Shown here: piece by piece, positions 1 to 11,243 of the stretch
How the letters are laid out: the number at the start of each line of letters is the position of its first letter
Position numbering within the stretch: position 1 is the first letter of the stretch
Origin: Apophysomyces variabilis
Lineage: Eukaryota; Mucoromycota; Mucoromycetes; Mucorales; Mucoraceae
Direction: 5' to 3'
Assembly (NCBI GenBank): GCA_002749535.1
Contig: MZZL01000042.1
Location: forward strand, 16,998-80,997
Length of the DNA stretch: 64,000 bases
Translations under genes and position numbers: made by a program
Notes under the pieces: model-generated
The model's database searches: none
Seen by the model: only the letters and a program-made list of their open reading frames with translations
Told to the model about the DNA's origin: nothing

Positions 1-82
1 GTACCCCTGACATACTATTGAAATGAGAAGATAAAAACTTCATTGTAAAGTGCGCACATTCAATCATATTCAATTCTAGTAA

Positions 83-422
83 ATGTCTCAATCCTGTAAC
101 CAACGTTTTACTGAATGCTGTGCTGCCAGAGAAGTGAAAACAGGAGCCCAACTGTCGTCGCCTGTCCCTATAACTGGTGAACAGTTGACCTTGGCCGCAC
201 TCAGCCGCCAGCTGATCAACGTAGAACATGAGCTGAGAGAGCTTAGCCAGCAATAGCAACTGAATGTCAAACGATTGCATGACATGTTGGTTGAAAACCA
301 ATAGTCAGATCACATTGCTTGATGAGGTGCAACACGATCATAGCTCAGCTTCTCAGAGCACTAGTGCCGGTAGTTAAGCTGTTAGCAGGAGAATAGCTGG
401 GCCTCAGGATCCTGAAATTTTG
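83..422 (+). pseudogene. ORF1 first-exon remnant of element A
   Basis: The exon starts at an ATG giving MSQSCNQRF and matches the copies at 9476, 31499 and 32900. Those copies read on through PITGEQLTL and a glutamine-rich stretch (LRELSQQQQ), which looks coiled-coil-like. Here a TAG replaces a CAG (Gln) codon near 254, and a frame change follows near 300. The exon ends at a GTAAAT donor. The matching acceptor is ttacaa instead of the ttacag seen in C, so splicing is probably lost. Function unknown; by position it is the accessory protein of a CACTA-type element. Confidence 0.6.
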
Positions 423-719
423 GTAAATACAATAGCAGTGTCATAAATTATAACTTAGCTTTATTACAAAGGCTGCTTCGCAGCTTCATAGCCCAACTTG
501 GTGCAAAGTTAGTTTTTAGCAGATTCAGTTATTGTTTCCTCTACATTATAATAAACTAAGGCATCCACAGTCAATAAAATATTATTTTGGAAACCATATC
601 TTACAGTCAACTTCCATGTCAATCTCCTGGGGCAGTACTAAAATGCCTCGCATTTGTGAGGAAGTAGCTAATTGCAATTTAACAATGAGTATAGCTAATT
701 TAAAACGTGTCACTATTAC

Positions 720-858
720 CATGTTTGAAAGATCACAAGCGGTCATTTTCTTCATGCCGTCTTACAGTCTGCATGGTCTGCATCACGAAGCCATGCTCAT
801 TTGCAGTAGAGCAAACAGAACATTTGCAAGCTATATTGTAGTTTATATAGTAGCTCAT
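720..858 (-). pseudogene. Tnp2 first-exon remnant of element A
   Basis: Read on the minus strand from an ATG at 858, the product starts MSYYINYNIACKCSVC and contains HGFVMQTMQTVRRHEEN. This is a Cys-rich N-terminal segment shared with the Tnp2 genes of C (37596) and F (4981, CQCSNC). A TGA interrupts it where C has CAA. The exon ends at a GTAATA donor, and the rest of the gene is missing because of the internal deletion. An uninterrupted plus-strand reading of about 110 codons overlaps this exon and is an antisense shadow. Confidence 0.6.
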
Positions 859-1022
859 TGTTAAAAGGAAGCTCGCATTAAAGGAATAAAAGTAGATCAA
901 GTATTAATTACCCTAATTAATAAAAGGTTCCTTAAATGCAGCTATATTAAACCTCAGACAAAAAATTCTAGTGACACTTTAGGATACTAGAAAATTAGTA
1001 AAACTCGTTTTTGAGCGCAGTG

Positions 1023-1831
1023 ATCTAGCATCATGGAATTCAGTATGCTGATACAATCTGTTGTGGAGTGTTCTGGGCGATCCAATAACCCTGAATTGTC
1101 TGTAAGTGTGTTAAATCTGGGTATGAACTGTAACTAATAAGTGTTGTTAATCTGTAAATAAGAGGGTCATTCGCCAGTACATTGCTGAGCTAGCCAAGGA
1201 AGACAAAGGGTACAAGCTTGATGAACTCTTTAATTCTGAAGCCAATAACTTGGTAATAGCGCAAGTTGAAGAATACGTTTGCCAAAGGTTGCCAGGCAAT
1301 CAGGTCGTGCAGTCTGGCAAAAAACTTTGTATAATGCTGCACGACCATTTCAGAAATATGAAAAAGAGGTCTGCTGTTTCAGCAGAGAAGAAAAAGGAGA
1401 CACAGAAGGGAAGACGCTGCTATTAGCATATGACAAGGGTATGACAAACTTCTTTCAAATTTGAAAGTCTAACTTTATTCACCGTTTAGAAACTGACACA
1501 TAGGATGGAGGCGCTCTCTAAACATAAAGAAGAGTTTAAAGAGCGCTTTGTAGGTGACGTTGAGCGCCTCCTTTCATGAGACTGTATGTCTGCAGAAGAA
1601 TCTGACAGTGAGGATAGCTCATCCTTACACGTCAAACGTCCGCGTTGAAGGTCAGACCAAGTAAGTATCCTATGACCATCCATGATCTGTACTAATAATT
1701 TCCAGAAGGCAAACGAGTGCCTGGAATTGCTAGATGGGCTCTGCCTATCAACAAAAAAGTTCTACACCAATGGTGTAGAAGAAGTGGAGTCGGAATGCCC
1801 CATAGGAATGCCATCTTGGATGTGCAAATAA
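1023..1831 (+). pseudogene. CACTA-type ORF1 protein of element F, interrupted by A
   Basis: Four exons can be proposed: up to 1101 (ending NNPELS), 1163-1439 (RVIRQYIAELAKEDKG...), 1490-1660 (acidic, SAEESDSED) and 1706-1831 (KFYTNGVEEV...MPSWM, TAA). Introns have GTAAGT or GTATGA donors and a tctaac or tactaat branch-like motif before AG. The exon 2 acceptor and its AGG codon coincide with the same junction in C, which supports the model. In-frame TAG/TGA codons occur in exons 2 and 3, at positions explicable as Gln, Arg or Trp codons. Element A interrupts exon 1. Family unknown; perhaps a DNA-binding partner of Tnp2 (inference). Confidence 0.55.
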
Positions 1832-1928
1832 GGTACATAAATGACGTTTATTTAACGATATTGAAAGTGCTAACTTGTAATAATAGAAATAAAAAGGTTT
1901 TGAAATACACAATATTGCTATCAATTCT

Positions 1929-4900
1929 TCAGAGTTGAGAATGGTTTTGCAGAGGAATGACAATAAGGTTTTCATCTGAGTGACAAGTCTTTTCTTTGGC
2001 AATTGCTATATAAGAATGGATATGATAAACTGGCAAAACGCAATGCTCATCTAAAGGACTGAACTTATCATGCCAAATCTCGATACTCTCGTTTTCATAA
2101 GCTTGTTGGCCAGTATATGCTTCGTACCAGTGCACTATTATAAAGATATGTTTAGTTAATCCACTGTTTATAAAGAGTTTATATTTGAAATAATATAGAA
2201 TTTTGCAAGGATAGGCGCTTGGAATAAGACTTGACTCAGTCTCAAAAAGAACTTGCACATACAATCCTCATTGTGAATGGCCTTCAGCACAGTGAAAGAG
2301 TTGACCATGTAGTCTCAAAGTATGGAATTTACTTATAGTATGGTCAACAATAGTACTTTGCCAGTTTGCTTGGAGGTAATAGACCAGGGTCATTGTTGGA
2401 TATGCCATCTTATAAAACTTGATCAAAGCGTGGTAATGATCAAGACTCATGTGAACCTTCTTGAAAGATAACAGAAACACATTAGGAGGAAGAGGCTTAC
2501 ACCCAGTGGCGTGTTTAATGGTTGCGGACATTTGTACAAAGTCAACAGGATCAAAATAATCCTCTAATGAAAGCTGAGCAGTGGTTATACTAGAAGATGG
2601 ATTGTCGATCAAGTCTTTTAAAAGGTTAAGCTGGTTCTGATTGTTGCCAATTTGCGTTGAAACCTGTTGAAGAAAATTCATGGCATGAGTTTGCTCAAGG
2701 AATCTCTTAAGAAAAGTACTTTCAAAAGAATTTTTATGGTTTGTGTCCAGATCTGCCAGAAGGCCGTTATAACGTTCAAAACTGAAAACCTAGAAAGCAT
2801 AGATAGGACCAAAGTCAAGAATGCTTTCTCGCAAATGTATGTGCAGATGTTAGTTTGGAGTAATTTGCGCATTTCCATATAACCGTTCATTGCCTTGACA
2901 AAAGCGAAGTAGACATTAGTGGGCGCTATTAACCTCATTAATTGTAATGGATGGTTTAATGAGCAGGCGGCATGCATTAACAAAATGTATCCAGTTTGAG
3001 AGATGTTCAGCAGGAAGCACTTTAGATAATATGTAAGGCAAATAAACTAAGCACCATGACTTCCATTCATCCACTTTCACACTAGGGAAGTTTTTCAACA
3101 TTTTTTGCATGAGGTTCAGAAACTGTGGCAGAGAAAGAATACCATTGGCAAGCTTTTGCATAGCTGTAAGCTGTCTTTCTGGAAAAAAGCCTTTATTTGT
3201 CCATACTTCCGTCATTCATTTGGCAGTATCTAGAAATAAGTTGTGCATTGGATCCACAATGGTAAATCTTACAGCATCAAAGTAAGGAAGCTTATGCAGT
3301 GCAGTCCACCATATTTCTGTAGCTTTTTCTAACCTCTTCTGTTCCTGTTCTGTAGATGCATGAAGCCAACTTTCAGCATGTCGAATATTATCCTCTCTTG
3401 TTCGTGGTATCCAACTTTCCATGTCAAACCCTGAGTAATCTATAGATGACGTTCCCAGAATCACATTGAATTGTCAATCGCACTTGTGACATCCACAAGT
3501 GCTTGCATGCAAGGTAAAACTATTTATTTTTCTTGCCGCTGGAATGTCACATGCGCTCATATACAATGCAGCATACACAGTGATAGGTTCTTGGTAATGG
3601 TAAGTGGACATTCTCATGCTGAGGTACAACGCATTCAGCTCTTTGACTAAAAGCTTCAAATAGTTGTTCATTTCATATATACTCAGCTCAGTTGGCCTTG
3701 GGATAACATTGACTAGTATGATATTGTGAGGCTTAAAGCACTCACTGCGAGGTAAGTTATTTATCACAATGTATATAGCTCCACAAGAATATTGCAAGCC
3801 TTGAAATGGTTTAAACCAGTCAACGTTCATGGAAAGAAGCAAAGACCTTTGACGATCAACAAATGGTTCGTTATGTTTGTCAAGTATAGATCGCCAAATT
3901 ATGCTATTGTAAATATCTGACAAAGTGTTTTCAAGTGTTCTATGATTTCGCCATTTTTCAATTTTCCTTTTAAAATCTGGTCTTTGGAACAACATGCGCA
4001 AGTTGTCTATGATAGAGTTGTAAAGGAATTTCTTGCAAGGTGATAATTTCAGTAGGCTACCATTTGATGCAGATTTAAAGAGTGGTTGATTACAAGTCTT
4101 GCTATGCTCTCTTTCTTGTAGATAATTAGTGAAGTGGATGAAGGCACACTTATCAGGTGCATCTTGAGGGAGGTACAGTGTATGACACTTTGGGCACATC
4201 ACATACTTTTGTAAGTGGCTAGTAAATAAGTTGAATCCAGTCTGCTGATGGAAACTTTCAATAGTGGATGAAAATTGAAAGTTATGACCAAAGGCATAAA
4301 GAAGCTCATTGAGAAACCGAATGAAAATAGCCATGCCTCTTCCAACAACGAAGAACAACTGAAAATATACTGTAAAAAGTGCGATAAAGCTGAATGGTTC
4401 AACAAAGTTCACTAATCAAATAAAATGGTGAGTATTCTATTTCAACATGATAAGGGAAATGCTACCTATTGAAACCACTCCTGCTTCAATTTCAGTTTCA
4501 CTTTCTGCAAGCTCTTCTTCATCCATATACTCAAGTTCATCAACGGTTCCAAACTCAAGTTCCTGTATAATATCTACTTCTTCACTTTCATTATAGGAAT
4601 CAAGATCTTCGATATTGACATCAGCCTCATTGTCATTGTCAGGCAATTCAAACTCTAAGAATTGTATGTTATTATTCATTTATTAATGAACTGATAACGT
4701 AAAGTGTCAGTCATCATAAACATACCATTATCTATGTCCATATTGTCCTGAGTAAGTAAATTGTTTATAATGCTCACTTCGTTGTTAGCTGATAAGAAAA
4801 AGGTTAAATTCCAAAGACATAGTTTAGTAACTTTTTTCTCTATACCAGTAAGAGTAGCTGCAATGAGATCTCTTCGTTCATATTCATTTCTTAATCTTTG

Positions 4901-4981
4901 CATTATAAGACAGTAATCTCTATCGCGATTGCATTGCCTGCAATTAGAGCATTGGCATTCAACTAATCGGTTAGAAGGCAT
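1929..4981 (-). pseudogene. Tnp2-type CACTA transposase of element F
   Basis: The product begins at MPSNRLVECQCSNC (Cys-rich finger), continues through an acidic segment (residues encoded at 4437-4679), then the transposase core. The core includes CPKCHTLY and CKKFLYNSIIDN, a GCHKCD motif at 3474, the segment KVDEWKSWCLVYLPYIL and a C-terminal region ending VIPLQNHSQL. This order matches the Tnp2/Transposase_21 family of CACTA elements. Short introns fall near 4791-4848, 4695-4730 and 4413-4470. The main frame is interrupted only by TGA codons at 3474, 3216 and 2268, each with the same frame continuing beyond. Two of these TGA positions recur in C. Likely inactive, but only lightly damaged. 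Confidence 0.7.
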
Positions 4982-4987
4982 GAGCAA

Positions 4988-5276
4988 TGGAAAGAAAAGA
5001 TAAAAAAGTGCAAATGGCAGTTTATTGCTGTGATAACTTATTATTATATACGTTTGCTGCAGTAACTTATTATTATATATGCTAGCTGCAGTTACTTATT
5101 GTCATATGTATTTGCTGTGGTTACCTATTATTATGTACATTTGCTGCGGTTACAACTTTTGGGGGGAGGGAGAGACTAAATAACACTGAAGATTGCTCCC
5201 TCCATGGGAAAGTGGGTAAAACCTTATATATTACCCAGGGGTAAAATGTGGGTAAAACGTCTACTCTATCGCAGTG
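4988..5276. repeat. Right subterminal repeats and terminus of element F
   Basis: Four imperfect tandem units of about 30 bases, built on TTTGCTGCAGTTACTTATT plus ATTATATAT, run from about 5010 to 5155. A short G-run, GGGTAAAA repeats and the CACTG-type end at 5276 follow. Arrays of this kind next to the terminal repeats are typical of CACTA elements and are the likely binding sites of the element's own protein (family knowledge). Confidence 0.65.
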
Positions 5277-5475
5277 TATAGGGTTATTGGATTTCAATTT
5301 TGTGAATGTTTGTTTTGAGCTCTTTGTTGTGATTTACTTTTCCATTTGAAATTATGTTTATTGTTTACAGGTGTGTCTGGCTTTTGTTTGATTTTATCTC
5401 AATATTGGGTAACCAGTCTAGGATTCTGAAAATTTGTTGCTGGTTCCCAAATATCATCTTCTGGCTTATAGCCTC
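5277..5475 (-). pseudogene. R1 chromodomain, C-terminal half and pol tail
   Basis: Read on the minus strand, the segment begins YKPEDDIWEPATNF, the second half of a chromodomain (family pattern W.GY....TWEP..N). It joins the RWRG half at 5892 across the solo LTR. It continues PRLVTQY, a stop at a probable Trp codon, then a lysine-rich tail until element F begins. Chromodomains at the integrase C-terminus steer chromovirus integration to marked heterochromatin (family knowledge). Confidence 0.7.
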
Positions 5476-5891
5476 TGTGGTATATGTTAGAGACAAATGA
5501 GATAAAAGAAAATCAGACAATAGAATCCTTTGAGACTAAGTTGAGATTGTTTTTTATTATTATTATGTTTTCATGACTATTTATATGTTGTCTCTAAATG
5601 TAAGTGTATATGTTATGTAATGTGTTGTTCTATGTGTTGTCTCTATAGATGCAGTGTAGATCTATGAGGATAGAGAGATATAAAGAAAGAGGGAAAGAAC
5701 CATCTTGCATAGATTAAACTATACACTTAGTTTGATACATGATGCATGTAGTAAGATGGTCTGATCGTCTTTATACTGCATAAAGGAGAGAGCTACATTG
5801 CATGTAAAATATGATGATCCATATACCAAATTGGGAAACTGTATTATAGTTCCACTATTAAGGTGTATAATGACATACTAGCTATACAACA
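5476..5891 (-). mobile_element. Solo LTR S2 in the R1 chromodomain
   Basis: A 416-bp insertion that starts TGTGGTATATG and ends CTATACAACA (TG...CA), flanked by GCCTC on both sides (5471-5475 and 5892-5896). Ignoring it and one GCCTC rejoins the chromodomain frame RWRG-YKPEDD. On the minus strand it contains AATAAA followed by AGTCTCAAAG, as in the other LTRs here. No internal retrotransposon sequence remains, as expected for recombination between the two LTRs. Confidence 0.85.
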
Positions 5892-6937
5892 GCCTCTCCA
5901 TCTTACTTTGTATAAGTATTGGCCTTTGGCCATTTCTTTGTAGGCTATGATAGCTTCCACTTCAAAAATTTCATCCTTAGGTACTGGCTCTTCCTGGAAT
6001 ATAAGTTTGAGTACTGATAGAGGGTATGCCTTAGGCATTAGATCGCCACATTCATCTTTCAATATGTATAAACTACCTTGTGTCTGTCTTAACACTGTAT
6101 ATGGTCCTTTGTATCTTGGGTTTAGTTTTTCCCTTATTTGTACTTTTACTATAATGTGACTATTGTCTGGAAATAACACCTGTTTGTACTTTTTGTCAAA
6201 CTTTTCTTTTTGCTCATTTGTCACTTTTATGGTACATTCTTTTATTGCTAGAAACACCACTTCATTCATTTCTTGCAGCCTTTGTTCCATATCCTTAATA
6301 GATAATGGTTTTATATTTACCTCATCTGTAAAATCACCAAATTCGTTTGGTCTTTGAGCAAACATCAAGTTGAAAGGTAGAGTGTTCAGTTGTTTAGAAT
6401 GCTTGAAGTTCATCGTAAGCTGTATGCTAGGTACAAATATGTCCCAGTCTTTCTTTGCACCTTCCACTCTTTTCCTGATAGCGTTGACAGATGTTCATAC
6501 CCATCTTTCAGCTGTACCGTTTTCTCTTGGGTTATATGGCGTTACTAATCTGTGGTCAAAACTAGCTGCATCTTTAAACCTTTTCATCAGGTTGTTTGTG
6601 AATTCACTGCCATTGTCTGATTGCAACACACGGGGTAATTTGAAGTCGCAGAATATAAGAACTAATACATTTACGATCATTTCTGCCTCTTTGTTGGGTA
6701 TTGGGCGTAATACACAGAATCTTGTGCAGATGTCAATTAGGATCAGCAGGTAGACGTTCTTTCTTTCTGTTACTTCAAACAGTCTTGCCAAATCAATTGC
6801 CCAATGATCGCCTGGTAAGTATGCTCTGACAGGTCTTAATGGATGATATCCATATTTGGCAATGTTGAACTTTTGGCATTCTTTGCATACCATGACAATT
6901 TCCACTGCATCATCTTTTAGCTTTGGCCAATGGATTC
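5892..6937 (-). pseudogene. R1 integrase
   Basis: The segment contains CKECQKFN (second half of the HHCC zinc domain), the catalytic core GDHWAIDLARLF, LQSDNGSEF and NPRENGTAERWV (D, D, E all present), then the GPYTVLRQTQGSLYILKDE domain and the start of the chromodomain (IFEVEAIIAYKEMAKG...RWRG). A TGA at 6495-6497 follows RWV. The HHCC domain begins upstream, across the S1 solo LTR. It would have inserted R1 cDNA into chromatin; now broken. Confidence 0.85.
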
Positions 6938-7360
6938 TGTGAAATCTGAGGGAAATTTAAGATAAAAAATGGATAACAAGAATAAATCCTTGAGACTCGA
7001 GAAAAGAGTTTTTTATTAAGATTAGATTCCAAGTCTTATTTATACTGTGAGCGGTTATTAGATCGTAGTTTCTTTGACACAGATAATAAACCAATCAGTA
7101 AACATATTCATGACGAAGAAAAGTTTTTCATTGGGATAGCCAATGGTAGATTTTCGTTTAGTCATGGTAAAGAGGTTATCTCTGAGTTCCTGAGTCTGGA
7201 CTGTGTCTTTATTCAACAGGTTTCAGACTGTTATTGTGTCAGATCGACTTCAGGTTCAAGAAGAAGTCTTTTTTACGATCTCCGCTTTATTCTTCTTTTA
7301 ATTACTGCTTTGGGTAATGTGAAGACGTTTATTGGTCTGTGTGTATGTCGAAATACGACA
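6938..7360 (-). mobile_element. Solo LTR S1 in R1 integrase
   Basis: A 423-bp insertion starting TGTGAAATCTG and ending CGAAATACGACA, with GATTC duplicated at 6933-6937 and 7361-7365. Without it the R1 frame reads SNGI-HWPK, matching the corresponding segments of R2 and R3. Its minus-strand start is TGTCGTATTTCGACA, an almost perfect inverted repeat like the LTR starts of R2 and R3. Confidence 0.88.
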
Positions 7361-8217
7361 GATTCCATTGCTATAGATGGCCTTGATCATAGCTTCTGCG
7401 CCAAAGTGACCAAATAAATAGGCTTTTTCTAAGATTTGTTTGCATTCTTCAGTCAAGGGTAGTTCCATCATACTGTCTTGCAAATGCTGCAGATGTGCTG
7501 CTCTACTAGTGATTAGCGCCCTTATGGTCTGCTTTGTGTTCATTGGTTCATGTTCATTACCCCCTATCAGCCTCTTTTCTGCAGAGAAAAGGCGTGAGAG
7601 AGTGTCTAATAAGATGTTGGAGATTCTAAGGAGATGAACCACCTTAAACATATAGTCAAGGATAGTATCAAGCCATTTGATCATCATAACATTTGGCAAT
7701 TTTTGTGTATGGAGGTAAACTAGGGCCTTATGGTTGGTATATAATCTGAATTTTGCACTTCAGAGGTATTTGTGAAATTTCTGTAGGGCAAACACCACAG
7801 CTAGTAGTTCCCTCTTAGTGACAGAATAGTTATGTTCTGATTTGGATAAAGAGTGTGCCATAAAGGTGATGTGCCTTGTTTCCCCCTTTATGATCTAAAA
7901 TAGGACAGCGCCAATGCTCACATCAGAGGCATCAGTTGTCATGCAAAAAGGTTGCATTAAATCTGGATGCTGCAGTATCAGCGTTCTGGTGAAGATACTC
8001 TTAAGTACCTCAAAAGCCTGTTGATGCTTTGCATCCCAGATGTGATGAAGTGTATCCATGTTGTGCAGTCAGTCAAGAGGCGCGGTGAGCATAGATATGT
8101 TGGGAATGTGTTCTCAGAAGTAATTGATAACACCCAAGGAACGTTGAATGTCTTTATCTGATTTAGGTGTTGGCCATTCTTGCACATTGGTAACTTTTCG
8201 TTTATTCAAAAATCGGC
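7361..8217 (-). pseudogene. R1 RNase H and connection region
   Basis: On the minus strand it continues the reverse transcriptase (RKVTNVQEWPTP, DIQRSLGVINYF) into RNase H (TTDASDVSIGAVLF, KRELLAVVFALQKFHKYL), then LYTNHKALVYLHTQK and LDTLSRLF. Several in-frame stops sit where R2 or R3 has Arg, Gln or Trp (NYF*EH, PLD*LH, VLF*II, KYL*SA). The Asp expected in the DHKAL motif is Asn. It was part of one pol polyprotein with the segments on either side. Confidence 0.8.
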
Positions 8218-8660
8218 CACTGGATAGAACACTCTGTTTTAGTAAACTATAATGTTACTAAAATGCTACTAAAATTTGATGTTTTAGGTACATTTTAGTA
8301 ACATTTTAAGAATACTAAAACTTTTGTTTTAGGATCCTAAAAGGCATATTCTAGTATACTAGAACATTTGTTTTAGTAACTTTTTCATCTGCTTAAAAAG
8401 ACACTAAAAAAACACTAGAATGTTACTAAAACATTTATTTTAGGTACTTTTGTACCGGTCAAAAGTCTCCTAAAAAGATACTAGAACATCACTAGAACAT
8501 CACTAAAACATTTATTTTAGGTACTTTTTTACCAGTCAAAAGTCCCACTAAAAAGACACTAGAATATTACTAAAACATATGTTTTAGGTACTTTTCTGCC
8601 GGTCAAAAAAATCAATAAAAAAGACAGCAAAATGTCACTAAAATATGAACTTTATTCATA
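8218..8660. repeat. Left terminus and subterminal repeats of element B
   Basis: After the CACTG end there is an array of imperfect units combining TTACTAAAACATTTATTTTAGG-like cores with ACTTTT..CCGGTCAAAAGT linkers. The cores are near-palindromic (ACTAAAA...TTTTAG). Element B holds one more unit (around 8450-8520) than the matching part of C. These are candidate transposase or ORF1 binding sites. Confidence 0.7.
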
Positions 8661-9475
8661 TCTTTAATCTAATCATACATTATATCATTAGCTGTCTCTC
8701 ACAAATCTTTTATTTTAGTGCATATTCCAATAGAAACTACTCCTGCATTTGCTTATCTTTCTATCGATCCTTTAACAATACAAATGAAAGCTGACTCATC
8801 TTTATGTTGTAGCTATATATAAAAAGCAAATAATTAGGCTTACCAAAATTTAAACGTCGTTTAAAAGCTGTATCATTAAAGCTGTTTTACAATGAATGAT
8901 TATATATACTACAAAAGCACGACCGCAATGGAAATGAGATATATAAATTAGCAGCATTAATTTAACTAATCGTATAATTAATACCTACAAAAATTTTCAA
9001 GGAGTGCTACATTGCCTGTTCAATAAAATCGAATAGCACATTTAATAGATGCTTTGTTCAGAGAACGAACAATGACTATGCCATGGTTGACCTAAACTGT
9101 AGAGAAGTTAAGAGGGAGAAAAACCTAAAGTGAAATGTAACTTCAACGCGTTACTAAGAATAAGCTGAAGTATATACCCTCATTTACTAATGCATAAAGG
9201 AATTCAGCATGTCTAAGTGCGCCATTATCAATGAGCCCTTCACAATATTGAAACTACCTTACAACAATATCTATAACGTGCTGCATAGATTGTAAAGGAA
9301 AAGAAAGCAAAAATCGAAGAGAAAGTGAAAAGAAAGAAAAGCTTCCCTAACTTTATTATTTGTACTTTTATTAGTGAAGTATGTAAGGGCAATGTACCCC
9401 TGACATACTATTGAAATGAGAAGATAAAAACTTCATTGTAAAGTGCGCACATTCAATCATATTCAATTCTAGTAA
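8661..9475. other. Non-coding left arm of element B
   Basis: AT-rich sequence with many short stops in all frames and no recognisable coding region. It aligns along its length with the left arm of C (about 30700-31498), so it is ordinary element sequence, probably the promoter side of ORF1. Confidence 0.6.
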
Positions 9476-9815
9476 ATGTCTCAATCCTGTAACCAACGTT
9501 TTACTGAATGCTGTGCTGCCAGAGAAGTGAAAACAGGAGCCCAACTGTCGTCGCCTGTCCCTATAACTGGTGAACAGTTGACCTTGGCCGCACTCAGCCG
9601 CCAGCTGATCAACGTAGAACATGAGCTGAGAGAGCTTAGCCAGCAATAGCAACTGAATGTCAAACGATTGCATGACATGTTGGTTGAAAACCAATAGTCA
9701 GATCACATTGCTTGATGAGGTGCAACACGATCATAGCTCAGCTTCTCAGAGCACTAGTGCCGGTAGTTAAGCTGTTAGCAGGAGAATAGCTGGGCCTCAG
9801 GATCCTGAAATTTTG
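9476..9815 (+). pseudogene. ORF1 first-exon remnant of element B
   Basis: The same exon as in A: ATG giving MSQSCNQRF, a TAG at the Gln codon of the SQQQQ stretch, then a frame change and a GTAAAT donor. Its close match to A shows both copies descend from one already damaged, deleted element that was mobilised in trans (inference). Confidence 0.6.
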
Positions 9816-10112
9816 GTAAATACAATAGCAGTGTCATAAATTATAACTTAGCTTTATTACAAAGGCTGCTTCGCAGCTTCATAGCCCAACTTGGTGCAAA
9901 GTTAGTTTTTAGCAGATTCAGTTATTGTTTCCTCTGCATTATAATAAACTAAGGCATCCACAGTCAATAAAATATTATTTTGGAAACCATATCTTACAGT
10001 CAACTTCCATGTCAATCTCCTGGGGCAGTACTAAAATGCCTCACATTTGTGAGGAAGTAGCTAATTGCAATTTAACAATGAGTATAGCTAATTTAAAACG
10101 TGTCACTATTAC

Positions 10113-10251
10113 CATGTTTGAAAGATCACAAGCAGTCATTTTCTTCATGCCGTCTTACAGTCTGCATGGTCTGCATCACGAAGCCATGCTCATTTGCAGT
10201 AGAGCAAACAGAACATTTACAAGCTATATTGTAGTTTGTATAATAGCTCAT
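10113..10251 (-). pseudogene. Tnp2 first-exon remnant of element B
   Basis: The minus-strand reading contains CKCSVCSTANEHGFVMQT, the N-terminal Cys-rich exon also found in A and C. The remaining Tnp2 coding sequence is deleted. It ends at the same GTAATA donor as in A. Confidence 0.55.
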
Positions 10252-10415
10252 TGTTAAAAGCAAGCTCACATTAAAGGAATAAAAGTAGATCAAGTATTAA
10301 TTACCCTAATTAATAAAAGGTTCCTTAAATGCAGCTATCTTAAACCTTAGACAAAAAATTCTAGTGACATTTTAGGATACTAGAAAATTACTAAAACTCA
10401 TTTTTGAGTGCAGTG

Positions 10416-11243
10416 GGCCTTTGTCTGAGATACAGAAACCCAAAAGATAAATACATCTTTGAGTAAAGTGACACTTGTCTAGGTTAAGGATCAAATTGAC
10501 TGAAGTCAATTTGTCAATGACAGCAATTACATATTGTGTATATTCTGTCAGATTTTTAGAGTATACCACAATATCGTCCACAAAAGTGGTAATGAAGGGC
10601 ATCTCTTTGAATATAATTGCCATGCTACGTTGGAACTTAGAAGAGATCAGCTTTAAGCCAAATGGGCATTCTCTAAACATGTATTGCATAGTGTCCATAG
10701 AGGTGAAGGCAGTTTTGTGCTGGTCCAGTTCATGGATCTTGAACCTGTGAAAAGCGTTCTTCAAGTCCAGCATGCTGAACACAGTTGCATCATGCAGTTT
10801 CTCAAAGATATCTTCAATCAAAGGCAAAGGATACTTATCTTCAAGTAAATAATGATTGATATGATGAGGGTCCAAGCACGGTCTTTTGCTAGTATAATTT
10901 CCCATGATATTCTTTTTGGGTGCCAGTGTAATGGGGCTGTTCCATTTATTGTCCACGTTTGGCGGAACAAGAACAATAGTACCCTCTTCCAGCCACTTTT
11001 CCACAGTCTCTTAGACCAATGGACGAAGTTGTATCAGAATGCTATATTGCCAGCGATAGCAGACAACATCTTCTTTCATAGGTAAATAAATGACTGATTC
11101 TGGCACTATACAAAACGAGGTTTTTAAGATTGCTTTGTTTTTGACGATGCTACCTTAAATTGCATTCATAAACTGTTTATGTTCCTGTGCTGTACCCTCA
11201 GGTGCATTGTTTGGTGCAGGAATATCTTTGAAAGGGTCTTCTT
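10416..11243 (-). pseudogene. R1 reverse transcriptase
   Basis: The main open stretch runs from EKWLEEGTIVLVPP through CLDPHHINHYLLEDKYPLPL, TVFSMLDLKNAFHRFKI, YMFRECPFGLK and the catalytic TTFVDDIVVYSK to LLGFCISDKG, where element B begins. This is RT motif order for Ty3/gypsy, with the VDD box intact. Upstream are FCIVPESVIYLPMKE and a TAA where Gln is expected (LV*ETVEK). E1 cuts it off from the protease at 11243. Confidence 0.88.

Larger units (their letters stand above)
1..1022 (+). mobile_element. CACTG element A (internally deleted, left end outside window)
   Basis: This is the right part of a non-autonomous CACTG-ended DNA transposon. It is almost identical to 9394-10415 (element B) at a constant offset of 9393, with only scattered single-base differences. 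It ends in ...GAGCGCAGTG, the reverse of the CACTG terminus. Relative to the longer relative C (30315-37761) it keeps the start of ORF1 and the first Tnp2 exon but lacks everything between, so it cannot encode a working transposase. It lies in the first visible exon of ORF1 of element F. Its left terminus and target duplication are outside the window. Confidence 0.85.
1023..5276 (-). mobile_element. CACTG element F, right part
   Basis: A second CACTG-type transposon related to C but clearly diverged. It carries ORF1 on the plus strand and a Tnp2 transposase on the minus strand, in convergent order. Its right end is ...CTCTATCGCAGTG; read inward this is CACTGCGATAGAGTAGACGT, similar to the CACTGGATAGA terminus of B and C. 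Tandem subterminal repeats precede the end. Beyond 5276 the sequence is the tail of R1 pol, so F is inserted in R1. The left end is outside the window and the target duplication cannot be checked. Confidence 0.75.
8218..10415 (+). mobile_element. CACTG element B (complete, non-autonomous)
   Basis: A complete 2198-bp element. The left end is CACTGGATAGAACACTCTGT and the right end read inward is CACTGCACTCAAAAATGAGT; after these differing inner bases both continue TTTTAGTAA. GGC is duplicated at 8215-8217 and 10416-10418. Relative to C it keeps about 1.7 kb of the left side and about 0.5 kb of the right side, fused near 9901, so the Tnp2 body is gone. It sits in the R1 reverse transcriptase, and R1 reads through in frame when it is ignored. 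Confidence 0.9.

Noticed and set aside
532..864. 110-codon plus-strand reading frame, also at 9925-10257
   Set aside because: It lies antisense to the Tnp2 first exon (CKCSVC...HGFVMQT), which is conserved in C and F. The plus-strand protein has no such support.
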